This document shows positions 47,862 to 58,447 of a stretch of 64,000 bases of DNA, one piece after another (position 1 is the first letter of the stretch; every line of letters starts with the position of its first letter). Below the pieces are notes generated by a model, which worked only from the letters and a program-made list of their open reading frames with translations, was not told where the DNA came from and made no database searches. Origin of the DNA: Mantis religiosa (lineage: Eukaryota > Arthropoda > Insecta > Mantodea > Mantidae). Made by a program: the position numbers and the translations under genes. Location of the stretch: positions 104,919,947 to 104,983,946 of the forward strand of contig CM060954.1 in assembly GCA_030765055.1 (NCBI GenBank), read 5' to 3'.

Positions 47862-48101
47862 TTTGTGTGTGTAATTTACGTCCTCCAACGCTAAGTCAGA
47901 TCGGACGATCAACGGAATGGGTGAAATGATGCTCAAATGAGTCCAGGGTCCATAGGTGTTAGAGTTACCCGACATTCGTCTTTCAGGATAAGGGAAAAAC
48001 CCGGAGAAACCTTATCCAGGTAACTCACCCTGACCGAGATTCAAACTCGGGATCTCTTGAACGTGAGGTAGACACGCTACCACCACGCTACCGAGGCGGA
48101 C
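47862..48101 (-). mobile_element. SINE family A
   Basis: Minus-strand copy. Head at 48101 (CCGCCTCGGTAGCGTGGTGG), B box GAGTTTGAATCTCGG, and 3' end TTGGAGGACGTAAATTACAC. It faces the copy at 47481 in a tail-to-tail arrangement. Confidence 0.87.
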
Positions 48102-49166
48102 AAAATACGATATAGCCCTTGACATTTATACATTACAAATACTGCTGCTGATTTTGTTGTTACTCAGTTTCACTATTTCACTGTTATCTCTGTCAGTCAC
48201 ATGTGCTCTTTTTAGGACTGCCAGCCGGCACGGGCAATAAACGAATGAGTTTATCTGTTGTGTCACTTAAATGCCAAATTCTCGTATAAAAGTATGTCAG
48301 TCTTCGTATTCGTGGTTATAGATTGTATGTCGCAAAGGCTCACGCATTCTAGTCCGGCCTCGGACTTGCATGTTTGTATGTTTCGTATATATGTGTAAAA
48401 CAACACAAGAAAAGGACAAACCGTAACGCGCAATACCATAAACAATGCGGCAAAAGAAGAGGAAGATGTGGCTAAGTTCCGGCCTTATTTCTAGCATTGT
48501 GTGTCCCAAAAACCTATGACTTATTTAACTGTAAACTCTTTTGCTTTGTTGGCTTTCAACACCTGTTAACTAATGTTTGTTTGGTCCCATGTAACTAAGA
48601 AATTGTAACATTTTAACTATGCTAGGTCCTAATTCTTGCCACCCAGGTCTGTCTGTTGTTTTGACTCCGGTTTCTTCTCCACTCACCTAAGCGGCGGTAT
48701 TCCTTAGTTTGTTCTTCGGCTATGCGGGTAATACGTTGTGATGGCCTGAGTACATCTTGATCAGTTCTTGACACTTTCATTTGTCTTTTGACGTTTTAGT
48801 AGTTTGTCTCACAAAGTTGACCCGTGTACATTTCTCAGCATCTTTTCTCTAATATGATTATATAGTTGCAAAAGAGAATCCATTTTGGCACTCACAAAAC
48901 GTTACTGAGAAGATGTAGCTCGTGGAGTTTCAAACCATAGCTTTTAGTTGACTAATTTGCCCAGTATGAACATCAGACATCGGAATACCTTCCAAGTTAA
49001 TGAAATAATGTGTTCTATTTCGAGGTAATTCTATTTAAAGGTTATTAATTGGCACATGTATCTCATTTCTGAGATTATTGCGCGACTGTGTATCAATAGC
49101 ACTGGAGTATGAAGTGCATTTGTTATTATTTTTTAGTTGTCTACTTCAAACGTGGTTTTACTCTTG
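48102..49166. other. No recognised gene
   Basis: Short minus-strand ORFs at 48263-48509 only, with no known domain. Confidence 0.5.
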
Positions 49167-49170
49167 GTAT

Positions 49171-49752
49171 TGTCACGGCAACGTATACAAAAATTTCGGC
49201 GCAAATAGATAACAAACGGCGGATATTGTTTCACGGTAATAAAGAGCTTGCGTAAGCAGTTTACGATCGCGCGGCTAGTGTACACAAAGGAACTGATGGG
49301 CAGCTAGCATTCACAAAGCGCCGACAATTAACGATAGGGCCGATAAACAAGAGACGGATAGTTTATCACAGAGTTGAAAGACTTGCCGGCCCAGATAGGG
49401 TTTCATGTTTTCTGAAAGGTGATAGAATATTTGGATTACGTCATTAGATGCCTTGTTTATTCCAGAAACATCTCGTGATTGACAGAACAGTCTGGAATTC
49501 ATGAATGAGGTATTTAAGGAAGTGCCGACTCGCCAAGACTTAGTTGTGTAACAAGAGTGTTGTAAAACGAGTCAGCTGTGGAATATTGTAAACTGAACGC
49601 TGTTTGTTATTGTCATTGAACTTGGTGCTGCAGATTGTGATATGTGATGTAAAGTTGTTACGTGAGAATTGAACAGTGTATTCCTACGCAAATAAAGAAC
49701 ATTTAGAATTTCGGCATTTGGACTTTTAATTCTACGAAAACAAAAAGTCACA
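49171..49752 (+). mobile_element. Solo LTR with GTAT target duplication
   Basis: The LTR starts TGTCACGGCAACG and ends AAAAAGTCACA, with GTAT at 49167-49170 and 49753-49756. TATTTAAG (49511-49518) is the TATA-like element and AATAAA (49691-49696) the poly(A) signal. At 582 bases it is almost the same length as the LTR at 12654. U3 differs strongly but the 3' end is conserved, so these are two subfamilies. Confidence 0.85.
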
Positions 49753-49756
49753 GTAT

Positions 49757-51076
49757 AAAGGCCATGACGTGTTTGGCTGATTTGACGAGGAAAGTAGTGC
49801 TTTCGAAGTGGAAGGTTTTTAGGCTTCTGTCATTTGTTCTGTTCATTTGGAGAGAACCTCCTGTTCCACGATATGAACAACTTTCCTTGTGTACCTTAGA
49901 GTGGTACACCTTTCTTTCCTGAAGAAAAATTAGAGAGGTGGGTTTGAAAAGTAACTGTTTAATGGAAAGTAATTTTATCTCTGACGTTCTAGCAGTGGTA
50001 CACCTTCCTCATTAAATATAAATCAACCACATGTTTCCAAAATGAAGCTTCATACTTAAAGATTGCGGATCACAATACATTGCCTGTTTCAGGGTCATTA
50101 GCTTAGAGAACGTTCTCTTCAACCATCACTCCTTACCAGAAGCTAATCTTCTATTCCTAATGTGTAATTTTCTGGGACCATTTAAATAGTTATAAAAATT
50201 CCCCACAGGTTCTTCAGACCCAGCCACAATGAAAGCTTATGCTGTTGCAAAATTTAGGTTCAATTATCTAGCCTAATTTATCCTTTATAATATGTATCGC
50301 CTATGTCATTAATTTCTTACCTTATCAAATTAATTTATAACACAGTGCCTTATTCCCCTTCAATCTGTCAGTGTTAACTAATAACTTATATGAATCTAAT
50401 GTAAACTACGACTCCACTAGATATGGCAATGCCTGCCGAAAGTAGTTATGAGCTCTTATCACCATGCTTTGACTTCGTGTTAGCAGTGGTGCTTCAACGA
50501 TTTTTTTTTTTTTTTTTTTTTTTTTTGTCACAAGTCTTATGTAACATTCTTTTCCATCAGTTTGAAACACAAAGCTCTTAAACAGTAGCAAATAGCATTG
50601 AAATGACATGGAATGTATTATTGGAATTTAAGAAGATATAACTTTCAGTCTTCTTTGAATTTATTAATTTAGAATATAGGATTCTTGTTTAATTTTAACT
50701 TTATTTAACCAAATTAAAGCTGCATTATGTATTATGATTAAGTAAACGGAAATAAAAATTCAATAACATAATTCAGGTCTTATTTTTGCTGTCTGACTTT
50801 AGGCATTATAAATAACGTTAGACTTGCTTTCACGTGATAGTAATGACCATTACTATTGCCACCCTGCAATAACAATACTAGACAACGCACTTTCAAGGAG
50901 ATTTACTGAACACGTAACAGATAACAAACATTACAACATGGCTACATGACGTAAGGAATTAGCAAGTGGCTACCATCATCTATAATTCCCTGAATATAAA
51001 AAAATCAAATAGTTTAAGGATTCCCTTAATAAAGTAAAATAAAATCTGACTCTACCACTTACAAATTGTTTTCAAA
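49757..51076. other. No recognised gene; poly(T) at 50501-50526
   Basis: A run of 26 T at 50501-50526 would be a poly(A) tail of something inserted on the minus strand, whose body would lie at 50527 and beyond. No gene or family was recognised there. Confidence 0.4.
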
Positions 51077-51325
51077 ATACTGTGACTTTGTGGGTTCGTA
51101 GGATTAAATGCCTTGTTTGATGAAATTTAAAGTACTCTTTATTTCAGTAAAAACACACTTTGTACACACCTTACAGGCTCTAAAAATGGTGTGTCATACA
51201 CGCAGTAGTCTCTCGTTGATTCACCACACATAAACAAACGAAAGAATGCACTTGCGGTATACCTCAAAGGTTCACTACACAGCTGCACACACAATTAACA
51301 GTTCTCAAATAGCATCTGAACTCAC

Positions 51326-51424
51326 TTTCATTCATTCATTTATTCATTCATTCATTCATTCATTCATTCATTCATTCATTCATTCATTCATTCATTCATT
51401 CATTCATTCATTCATTCATTCATT
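51326..51424. repeat. (ATTC)n microsatellite, LINE tail
   Basis: Nearly pure ATTC tetranucleotide, lying exactly at the 3' end of the LINE on the minus strand. Confidence 0.97.
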
Positions 51425-52450
51425 GCAGGCTGGCAGGCTGTTTGGAACAGCCCGAAGGGTGGTCAAATCGTGTACCTGCTCTGGAAAGAGCTTTACCACG
51501 TAGTTCGGGATGTGGATGTTGTAGGATGACGGGTGAACATTAAGTGAAGCGAGGTAGCTTGTTGCTCCTCGAAGAATGGTGAATCGGGTGCTACAGTCAG
51601 CGTGCACCGCTGGTGGATTAGTTAATAAACATGGAAGAAGATAGGTAAAATTTTGAGTTTTCCAGGTTAAATATTGGATAGCTGTAATTTAGTTTAGGCC
51701 GGAATGGGGATCATGTGGTTACCGGTAATGACCGCAAGACATGCGGAGTAATCGGTATCGCTTTATGCGATGCTCACGAGGTACATAGTCCCAAAGGGAT
51801 CTGACTAGGGCGCTCTGATGGTGAGGCAAACTCTCGAAAAATTTGGTGGCCCGGCGCCTAATTACATCCTCCACATAGCGGAGGGATGAAGCCTCGTGAA
51901 GTAGCCTCACGGGGAACGTGGTGCATACAGAATAAATAACCCGAAGACATTAATTCTGTGCACGTTGGAGCAGAACTAGGTTTGAGCCTGCGGCCATACC
52001 CCAGACTTCGCACGCATAGAGCATGATAGGGAGGACCAGAGCCATAAAGCGGTGCAGCTTTAGGGAAACAGACATCGCAGACCTAAGCACAGGGTATAGT
52101 GATGCCACGGCACCACACGACCGATGCGCTTGCTCCCGGATGTGTTCCTGAAAAGCTAGGCCATTGTCCAGCTTGACTCCCAAGTATTTGATTGAATTCT
52201 CCCACCTGATCCCTTGCCCAAAGTAGGTGAATGTGGGGAAGTTGGCGGGAAAGCGGCGCTTGGTGAACTGTATCGCTTGGCTTTTCTCCGTGTTAATGGA
52301 CAATCGCCAAAGCGTGCACCAGTCCTGAAAGAGGCTTAAATATCGTTGAATGGGGTTGAAGGTTCTGCGTGGGTGTCTGTTTGTGGAAAATAGCAGCACG
52401 TCGTCAGCATATTGCGCTATGTTGACGTACTGTTCAGTGGGAAAGAACCC
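51425..52450 (-). pseudogene. Jockey/R1-type LINE reverse transcriptase, truncated at motif C
   Basis: Minus-strand coding begins FPTEQYVNIAQYADDVLLF near 52440, so only motif C onward is left, with an intact YADD box. The first frame (to 51950) reads RRTFNPIQRYLSLFQDWC, EKSQAIQFTKRRFPA, IKYLGVKLDNGLAF and LPIMLYACEVWGMA. A second frame (51910-51719) continues with RLLHEASSLRYVEDVIRRRA. The blocks match those of the LINE at 31370-32650 in order. It has one frameshift or stop. A short 3' region and the ATTC tail follow. Confidence 0.87.
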
Positions 52451-52654
52451 GCTTTGACAGCCGCGTCGCTTTTATATCTCCAGCCACTGTTTCCAGAAAT
52501 TAGTGGAATGCTTGGTAAAAATCGAGATGGCATTAGAAAATACAAAACTTCCAGACATCTGTCTGTCTCTTTCTTTCTCTCTTTCGAAAAGCGTTTAAAT
52601 CCGCGCCGCATTATCGGCTGCGGCCCGCTGCAAAACAATGCCTCGAGACACTAT

Positions 52655-55600
52655 CTATCCACACGATCTTTTGATATACCACCAAGAAAGCAACAAAAAA
52701 GCTAAAAGCGGAACATTGTTTACACATAATCACCAATTTCTTCTTAATAATTCGTCTTCTTCACACTAATAGAGATAAACATTTTCAGAAACATATTTCC
52801 TTGTAAATAAACTGAGAATATCGAACACAGTAGCCTCAAGCGATTGTCAGATCTTTTAAGAGCTAATTGTGATCTAATAGTTTTGAACTTTGGTTCTCTT
52901 TGACGAGCAGGAAATAAAGAAATAAGAATAACCCGAATAACGAAGTCTCATTTGAGAAAAGATAGGTAAAATTCAAAGCAGGAACAAGAAATATTTCGGG
53001 AGTGTTTAACAACACAAAAAATTTATTTCACATATATTGTGTGTTTTCCTGAAATTTATATTGTGTTGTTGAACTTTGTTCATCGCTTGTACTTTAGCAC
53101 TTATATGAAGGTAGGCAATCCAAAATGAGGATGGCTGCTCAATAAATTTAAGATACGTCTTTCATTTGTCATGGAAATAACTAAAATATGTGGTATTTTA
53201 AAGAAAAACGTTACTCATTTTGCAAAAATGAAATTATGAAACATATTTCTATATTCCTGAATATCTTTAGAACTGAGCTTAAATACCAGTTTTGTCTTCA
53301 TCTAATTTTCGTTTTCATTTTTTGTATATGCTGTCACAAATACACATACAAAGGTCCATTTCTGAAAATAGTTTTATTATTGTTATTATTAATTTGTATT
53401 GTTGTTATTATTGCTATTATGGCTATTGTTATTTTTTGTTATTTTTATTGTTGTAGCGTATCCCTAAAATGATTCTCTAATGAACTCTGTATACTGAATT
53501 TTTTTAGAGGGAATGCAATACTTAAACTACTAACTATATATGGGTGGACGAAGTAAGAGCATATTTTGTCTAACTTCGGAGCTCTAATGATGGCTTTCTT
53601 ATTCTTACTTATTTTCGTTTACGTTTTTGAGTTTATTAACGAAGAAGACATTTTGAGAAGATCATTAATTTAAAATCTCTGTTCACAAAACTTCATCATG
53701 CATAAAGTAACAGTAATCCAGTAACTTCTCTTCATCCTCTTCTGTCAAATTGAAGTATCGCTTTTACAGCTACAATTTCTCATGAGTTCATAATCCAGGT
53801 CCTCTTTGCTACAAGTTTGAGTTCGTCGTTCTGGCCTTTTAGACACTGAAAGAATCTACTCGTAAGGTAGTGTTTGCTCATTTTCTTGATCATTCCGTAT
53901 ATTTATAATCTTAACTCTTACTTTGTGGTTGAATAATAACAGTAAGCAAGAAAGGTAATCTGAGAAGAGACGCTCAGTCTCCAGACTAATATTCCTGAGA
54001 TCCCTGGTTCATGCTTAGTGGCGGCCTCAACTGCCCATTGGTTTCTCCGTGGTTTTTCTGTGATCAACTAAGCGAATGTCAGAGTGTATCTTCTACCAAA
54101 GCTCTCGTTTCTCCTCATTCCGTCTCCCTCTTTCAGATTTGGACTTCAGGCTAGATGTCAGTTAACGGCGGACAGATGGCACAGAGGCTTGCGATTTTGA
54201 ATTTTTCGACACCACCAGAGGGTGACCGTTCAAACTTCTGCCTGCCAAGTGAACCTTTCCCTGCTGGCTCTTGGAAGCGACCACCTTGCCACCTTCCGTA
54301 ACTTTGCAAGGCTCGTGCCAAGGATCCACAAGCCGAGTGGTTTAACTAGTAACTGTTAGAGAACTTTGCGCGTCTCTGCCATTTACGTCATCCGTTCGTG
54401 CTGCGCATACTTTTGTGATATCTTCCCTGAAATATATACACAGCAGATCCAATTTTGGGTCGAGGTGTCGAAGTGGCCCTATCTGTATCTCTAGAGTACC
54501 CTGGTTTATTCTTTGCTTTAAGTAATTTTATATAATTAAGTAAAGCAAGTACAAAAGGGCATGAGGCTATTAATAGCTGATATCACTAGTATGAAACCTT
54601 GAGGTCATTAGTGATTTTTTTTTATCTGAATAGGCATACTCATAAATTCAAATACATATAATGTACATGTGGCATCAATTTATGTTCCACAACCGTGAAA
54701 ATAGCTACGACTGTGATATTTACAAAATTATGACCTTTGAATTTTCTACAGAATTTCAAATGAAGTAACATATATATCACATAGTCAAATAACACTTAGC
54801 TGGGGTAATAGTGCAGTCATTATGGTGGTCTGTTTTCAATCTAGTACAGCTGGGTCTGTTCAACTACAAATTACGGGATATTCATATGAAATGTTTGGAT
54901 GCAGCTTGGTTAAGAAATAACAATTCATCGAAGTTTTATCAAGCCTCATTAGTTTCGATCTATCTCAAACAGCCTTAAGTTTAAGGACATCAGTGTAATA
55001 TATCTCTTAACTTTTTTCTTCAATTCCTGGAAGTTTGTTGATTAAATTCTGTAATATTATGTCTTCTTTATAAGCCAATTTTCCATTTTAATAGCCCAAT
55101 TGTTAAATGTAACCTTTCTGACTAAAGATGTCGCTAAGTACGTGAACAATACAGAACCATTTCTTCCATTACATCATTATAGATGGAGAGAGGCGGCATT
55201 GCGATAACAGTACAGCTTTGGGTCGATCTCCGTTTACCAGTAGAACTAACCAGTAGAACTGACCAGTGCTTTTCCCTTGTCACTAGACGAATGTTTGATT
55301 TCCAGTAGAGATGCCTTTCCTTTTCCTTTTCAATTCACTCCCTTGTCATTGGTAGTGCGTTAAGTTCCGGTGGATGCGGACAAATGGCACAGCTATGTGC
55401 GCTCTTTAAACCTAATCTCCCTGGAAATTGCTGTCCAGGTCACTAGGGCCACTTCGTCTCCCTTCCTCCGGTGGTACTTAAAAACTTCGATATGCGCCAG
55501 AGGATAACCTCTCCAAGATTTTAGGACAGCTGTGCTTTTCTGAGCTTCACTAGCAACGCCTTCTGCAGGCCTGTGGTCTCCCTTCGCCTAATCCCTTCCA

Positions 55601-55803
55601 CTGGGAAAGGGCAATATATCTGCTCACACTGCACACAGCTGAATGCGGGTACTCAATAACAGTGCTCGGAGTGTGATTGGAGGGGGAGTGTTATAGACAC
55701 TATGTCACTGGGTGAAGCTTCTTACGCTTCCTGTCAATCTTGAGGTTACATCGCTATCATGAGTTGATAGCACGTTCCTAGATAGTCTAGCCGGAGACGT
55801 CCA
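52655..55803. other. No recognised gene
   Basis: AT-rich to 53900, then GC-richer at 53980-54360 and 55180-55700, where GGACAGATGGCACAG (about 54172) and GGACAAATGGCACAG (about 55378) suggest two copies of an unclassified repeat. ORF 53188-53472 is hydrophobic low-complexity. Confidence 0.4.
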
Positions 55804-56001
55804 TTGACTATTTCCTGGAATGATCACATTTTCTTTACTGAAAGGAAGGGACTTCTGCAGTGTCTTGTATGTCAAGGGGTTTTGAATTCAACGAGATATG
55901 GAGCGTACAACATTATTACACAGCTTTATTCTGCTGTGGCAAATGCTTGTCCCTATGCCGAGCTGCACTGCATGCTGCAGGCAGACACATGCGGGGCGTA
56001 A
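55804..56001 (+). pseudogene. Possible BED-like zinc-finger remnant of a hAT-type transposase
   Basis: WNDHIFFTERKGLLQCLVCQ followed by GVLNSTRYGAYNIITQLY resembles the start of insect proteins with a BED-like finger (W...FF...G...CL.C......K..N...H). The second Cys is present but the His pair is not clear. It is short and uncertain. Confidence 0.25.
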
Positions 56002-56424
56002 ATACTCCACTGATCACCGACGGAACCCAGCAAAGTAGATGGCATTGGTATCAACAAAATCAACCGCTTGCAAGCAGCTTACATACATTTCTTCTCTAGG
56101 TGTAAGAAAATGAATAAAACTAAAGGATAGTCACATCTTTCAAAAGAGAAAGGCATACGCAGACAGTAAAATGAAGTATAAATATTGAAGTACAGTTGCA
56201 AAAGTTACGATTAAATGAAAATTACGACGAGTAACAGAGGGAATATTTCCGAAATGGTTAGCGCCGCGAAAATGAGCTCTACTAAAAGTAAGAAATTATA
56301 ACTGGCCCCATCGGTTTTGCCTACAGTGCAAAGGGTTCCGGATTCGCTTCAAGTCTAGACTGGACATTTTTCTGTAGTCAGTACTTCTCCAGAGTCTGTT
56401 TATACTAATCAGAGTGTGAACGTG

Positions 56425-56619
56425 CTCACCTCGGTAGCGTAGATGGTAGCGTGTCTGCCTCAAGTTCAAGAGGTCCCTAGTTCGAATCTCGGTCAGGGTG
56501 AGTTACCTGGATAGGGTTTTTTCCAGTGTTTTCCCTTATCCTGAAAGATTGTCGGGTAATTCTAGGCTCCATGGACCCCGAAATTATTTGAGCATCATTT
56601 CACCAATTTCACAAAAAAA
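56425..56619 (+). mobile_element. SINE family A
   Basis: Head CACCTCGGTAGCGTAGATGG, B box TAGTTCGAATCTCGG, body to CACCAATTTCACAAAAAAAA. The 3' end is shorter than in the other copies. Left AGTGTGAACGTG (56413-56424) and right AGTGTGAGCACGTG (56620-56633) look like a target duplication with a 2-base difference in length. Confidence 0.85.
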
Positions 56620-56633
56620 AGTGTGAGCACGTG

Positions 56634-57468
56634 TGATATGGTTAAAAGAAAGAAAAATCACTGTGCACAAGTTAATAACATTGCCTATATTTCAAGATAA
56701 AGGACCGCCGATATACTTTGTAGTTAAAGGTGGGATATAAATGGGAAAATTAGAAGAAAGAATGGGCATTAGAATGAATAGTTGATAGAGTAGCATAAGT
56801 TATGTGAAAACCACGTTATAAAAATGTATTTTTAAGCTAAAATTTAGCATGTTAGAAAAAAATGTTTTAAGCGTTCATCTCAATGAATAATTGTATTTCA
56901 AATGCCGATGACGTGATTCATTACATCTCCTTAAACACGTTCGGAAATTGTGGTTGGTTGTTACTATGATTTCTCACCTACATACATTTTCACTTAAGCT
57001 ACAACTTCTCTTCCTACTTAAGATTCTGTTGGTATAAAACATGGATTTGTCTGCTGGAATTCTATTTTCTCTCCTTCTGTAATTATTTTCGCGTTTTGCG
57101 TTGCTTTCTGTGCTGTCGTTTCATTGCTCTAATGTTATCTCTGTCTCTCGACCGTTCTGCGTTGGCGCAAAATAACGATAAATGACCAAAATGTTTGTAC
57201 GGCCATCTATTAATCACACCAGGGAGAATGCTATGGGCAGGGATCCATGTTTCTGACGCACAAGCTCGCTGTTTGAACTCGTTACTGCAAAATTACACAA
57301 ACTCACAGTTAAGGAGAAGAGTGGTATAACAGCATAATGTCCAAACTGCTCCTATAGTATTAAAATGCTAATTATTTGCTTAGATCTCTCAGTAATATTA
57401 CGAGTATTCAACAGATTTTGGGTAATTTAATTGAGGTAAACAAATAATTTGTATTATAATTGTTTCAG
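56634..57468. other. Possible intron, nothing else recognised
   Basis: AT-rich DNA leading to the splice acceptor at 57461-57468. No further exon could be identified upstream. Confidence 0.35.
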
Positions 57469-57533
57469 AACGAAATAACAACAATCGTGGGTTTGCAGCC
57501 CAATTAAATGATCCAAGAAAAGGCATAGCAAGA
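57469..57533 (+). CDS. Candidate internal exon of an unknown host gene
   Basis: A pyrimidine-rich acceptor (ATTGTTTCAG, ending 57468) precedes a segment open in only one of three frames: after two bases completing a codon it reads RNNNNRGFAAQLNDPRKGIA then R. Two overlapping donors end it, GTAAGG at 57534 and GTAAGT at 57539. Only the first keeps the frame of the downstream segment at 58129. The product is not recognised. Because the exon starts in phase, a preceding exon must lie upstream, which was not found. The strength of both splice sites and the single open frame make chance less likely, but the segment is short. Confidence 0.45.
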
Positions 57534-57862
57534 GTAAGGTAAGTTAATTATAAAGCTATACAATTCCATTTTTAATCAAATATTAGTTCTAATTGCTATT
57601 TCATTATTATTGTTCCTGTGAACTATACCTCAGAATCTAGGACAATTGTGAAGTAGCTTACTTCATTCCATATCGTTTGTTTGCTTCTCGTGAGTGCTTT
57701 ATTGATTTATTTTATATTTGGGAATTGTATGATACCAATTTTTACCATTTTTGTTATATCATAATTATTGATTGATAAGACTCATAGCTAGCCCTGAACA
57801 AAGCACACTGGATAAGAAAATGTAATATGTCTTTATAATAATTTAATTTATATAGTTGTTTC

Positions 57863-57865
<3 letters not shown>

Positions 57866-57910
<45 letters not shown>
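57866..57910. repeat. (AT)n microsatellite inside the candidate intron
   Basis: Pure AT repeat between the two candidate exons. Confidence 0.97.
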
Positions 57911-57915
<5 letters not shown>

Positions 57916-58128
57916 GTTATAAAGTTTTATTTATATACACTTATGACTTCCAAACGCACATTTTGAAGCTCCTGTTTGATAACCAAAGAAATAAAATGAA
58001 TCTTCCAACGAATATAAAAATGAGAAATAAAGGCAATAAAGAAAAGCAAGGGCAATTCTAATTTTTTAAATGCGATGTAAATAATTTAGTAAAGAAAATA
58101 TGAAGTTAATATAAATTATTAATTTCAG

Positions 58129-58191
58129 AATGAGCTAGAATGGACAAGTAAGTTACAAGAAATAGATAATCGGTTGAAGCATATCTTGTAG
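58129..58191 (+). CDS. Candidate terminal exon of the same unknown gene
   Basis: The acceptor ATTAATTTCAG ends at 58128. The next 63 bases read NELEWTSKLQEIDNRLKHIL followed by TAG. The other two frames hit a stop within three codons. The peptide is charged and amphipathic, as in a short coiled-coil end. It joins in frame to the segment ending at 57533. An ATTAAA near 58353 could serve as the poly(A) signal. A GTAAGT at 58148 lies inside this exon and would be an unused donor. Protein identity is unknown. Confidence 0.45.
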   Translation, partial: NELEWTSKLQEIDNRLKHIL

Positions 58192-58445
58192 TTGGTGCCA
58201 TAATGAACACTTGTAGTTTGTGTTTTGATAACTCCTATAGGATTTTTCTAATTTAAGTCATAATTCAAAGCGTAACTAAGAAAGTTTGTTAATTTTGCAG
58301 TCAAATGTGCTATCTTGGTACTAAATACAACTTGTTAAATACAAACTTACATTGATTAAAGATAGTGGATAATTGTGTCACCTACTTCCTTAAATTCAAT
58401 TTATATTTAATGTGTGTGTAATATACACTATATATACACATTATA
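58192..58445. other. Spacer, possible 3' untranslated region
   Basis: AT-rich DNA between the candidate terminal exon and the transposon. Confidence 0.35.
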
Positions 58446-58447
58446 TA

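Larger units (their letters stand above)
51081..52650 (-). mobile_element. LTR with nested LINE
   Basis: Minus-strand LTR starting TGTCTCGAGGC (52650) and ending CCCACAAAGTCACA (51081). The 3' flank on that strand is GTAT and the 5' flank is ATAG, so no exact duplication remains. TATA box GATATAAAAG (complement near 52471-52480). A LINE interrupts it at about 51326-52450. Short near-repeats on either side of the LINE, AAAGCGGGTTC (5') and AAAGTGAGTTC (3'), probably mark the LINE's own target duplication. Confidence 0.8.

Noticed and set aside
51246..51503. Protein with Phe-Ile-His-Ser repeats
   Set aside because: It is only the translation of the ATTC microsatellite.
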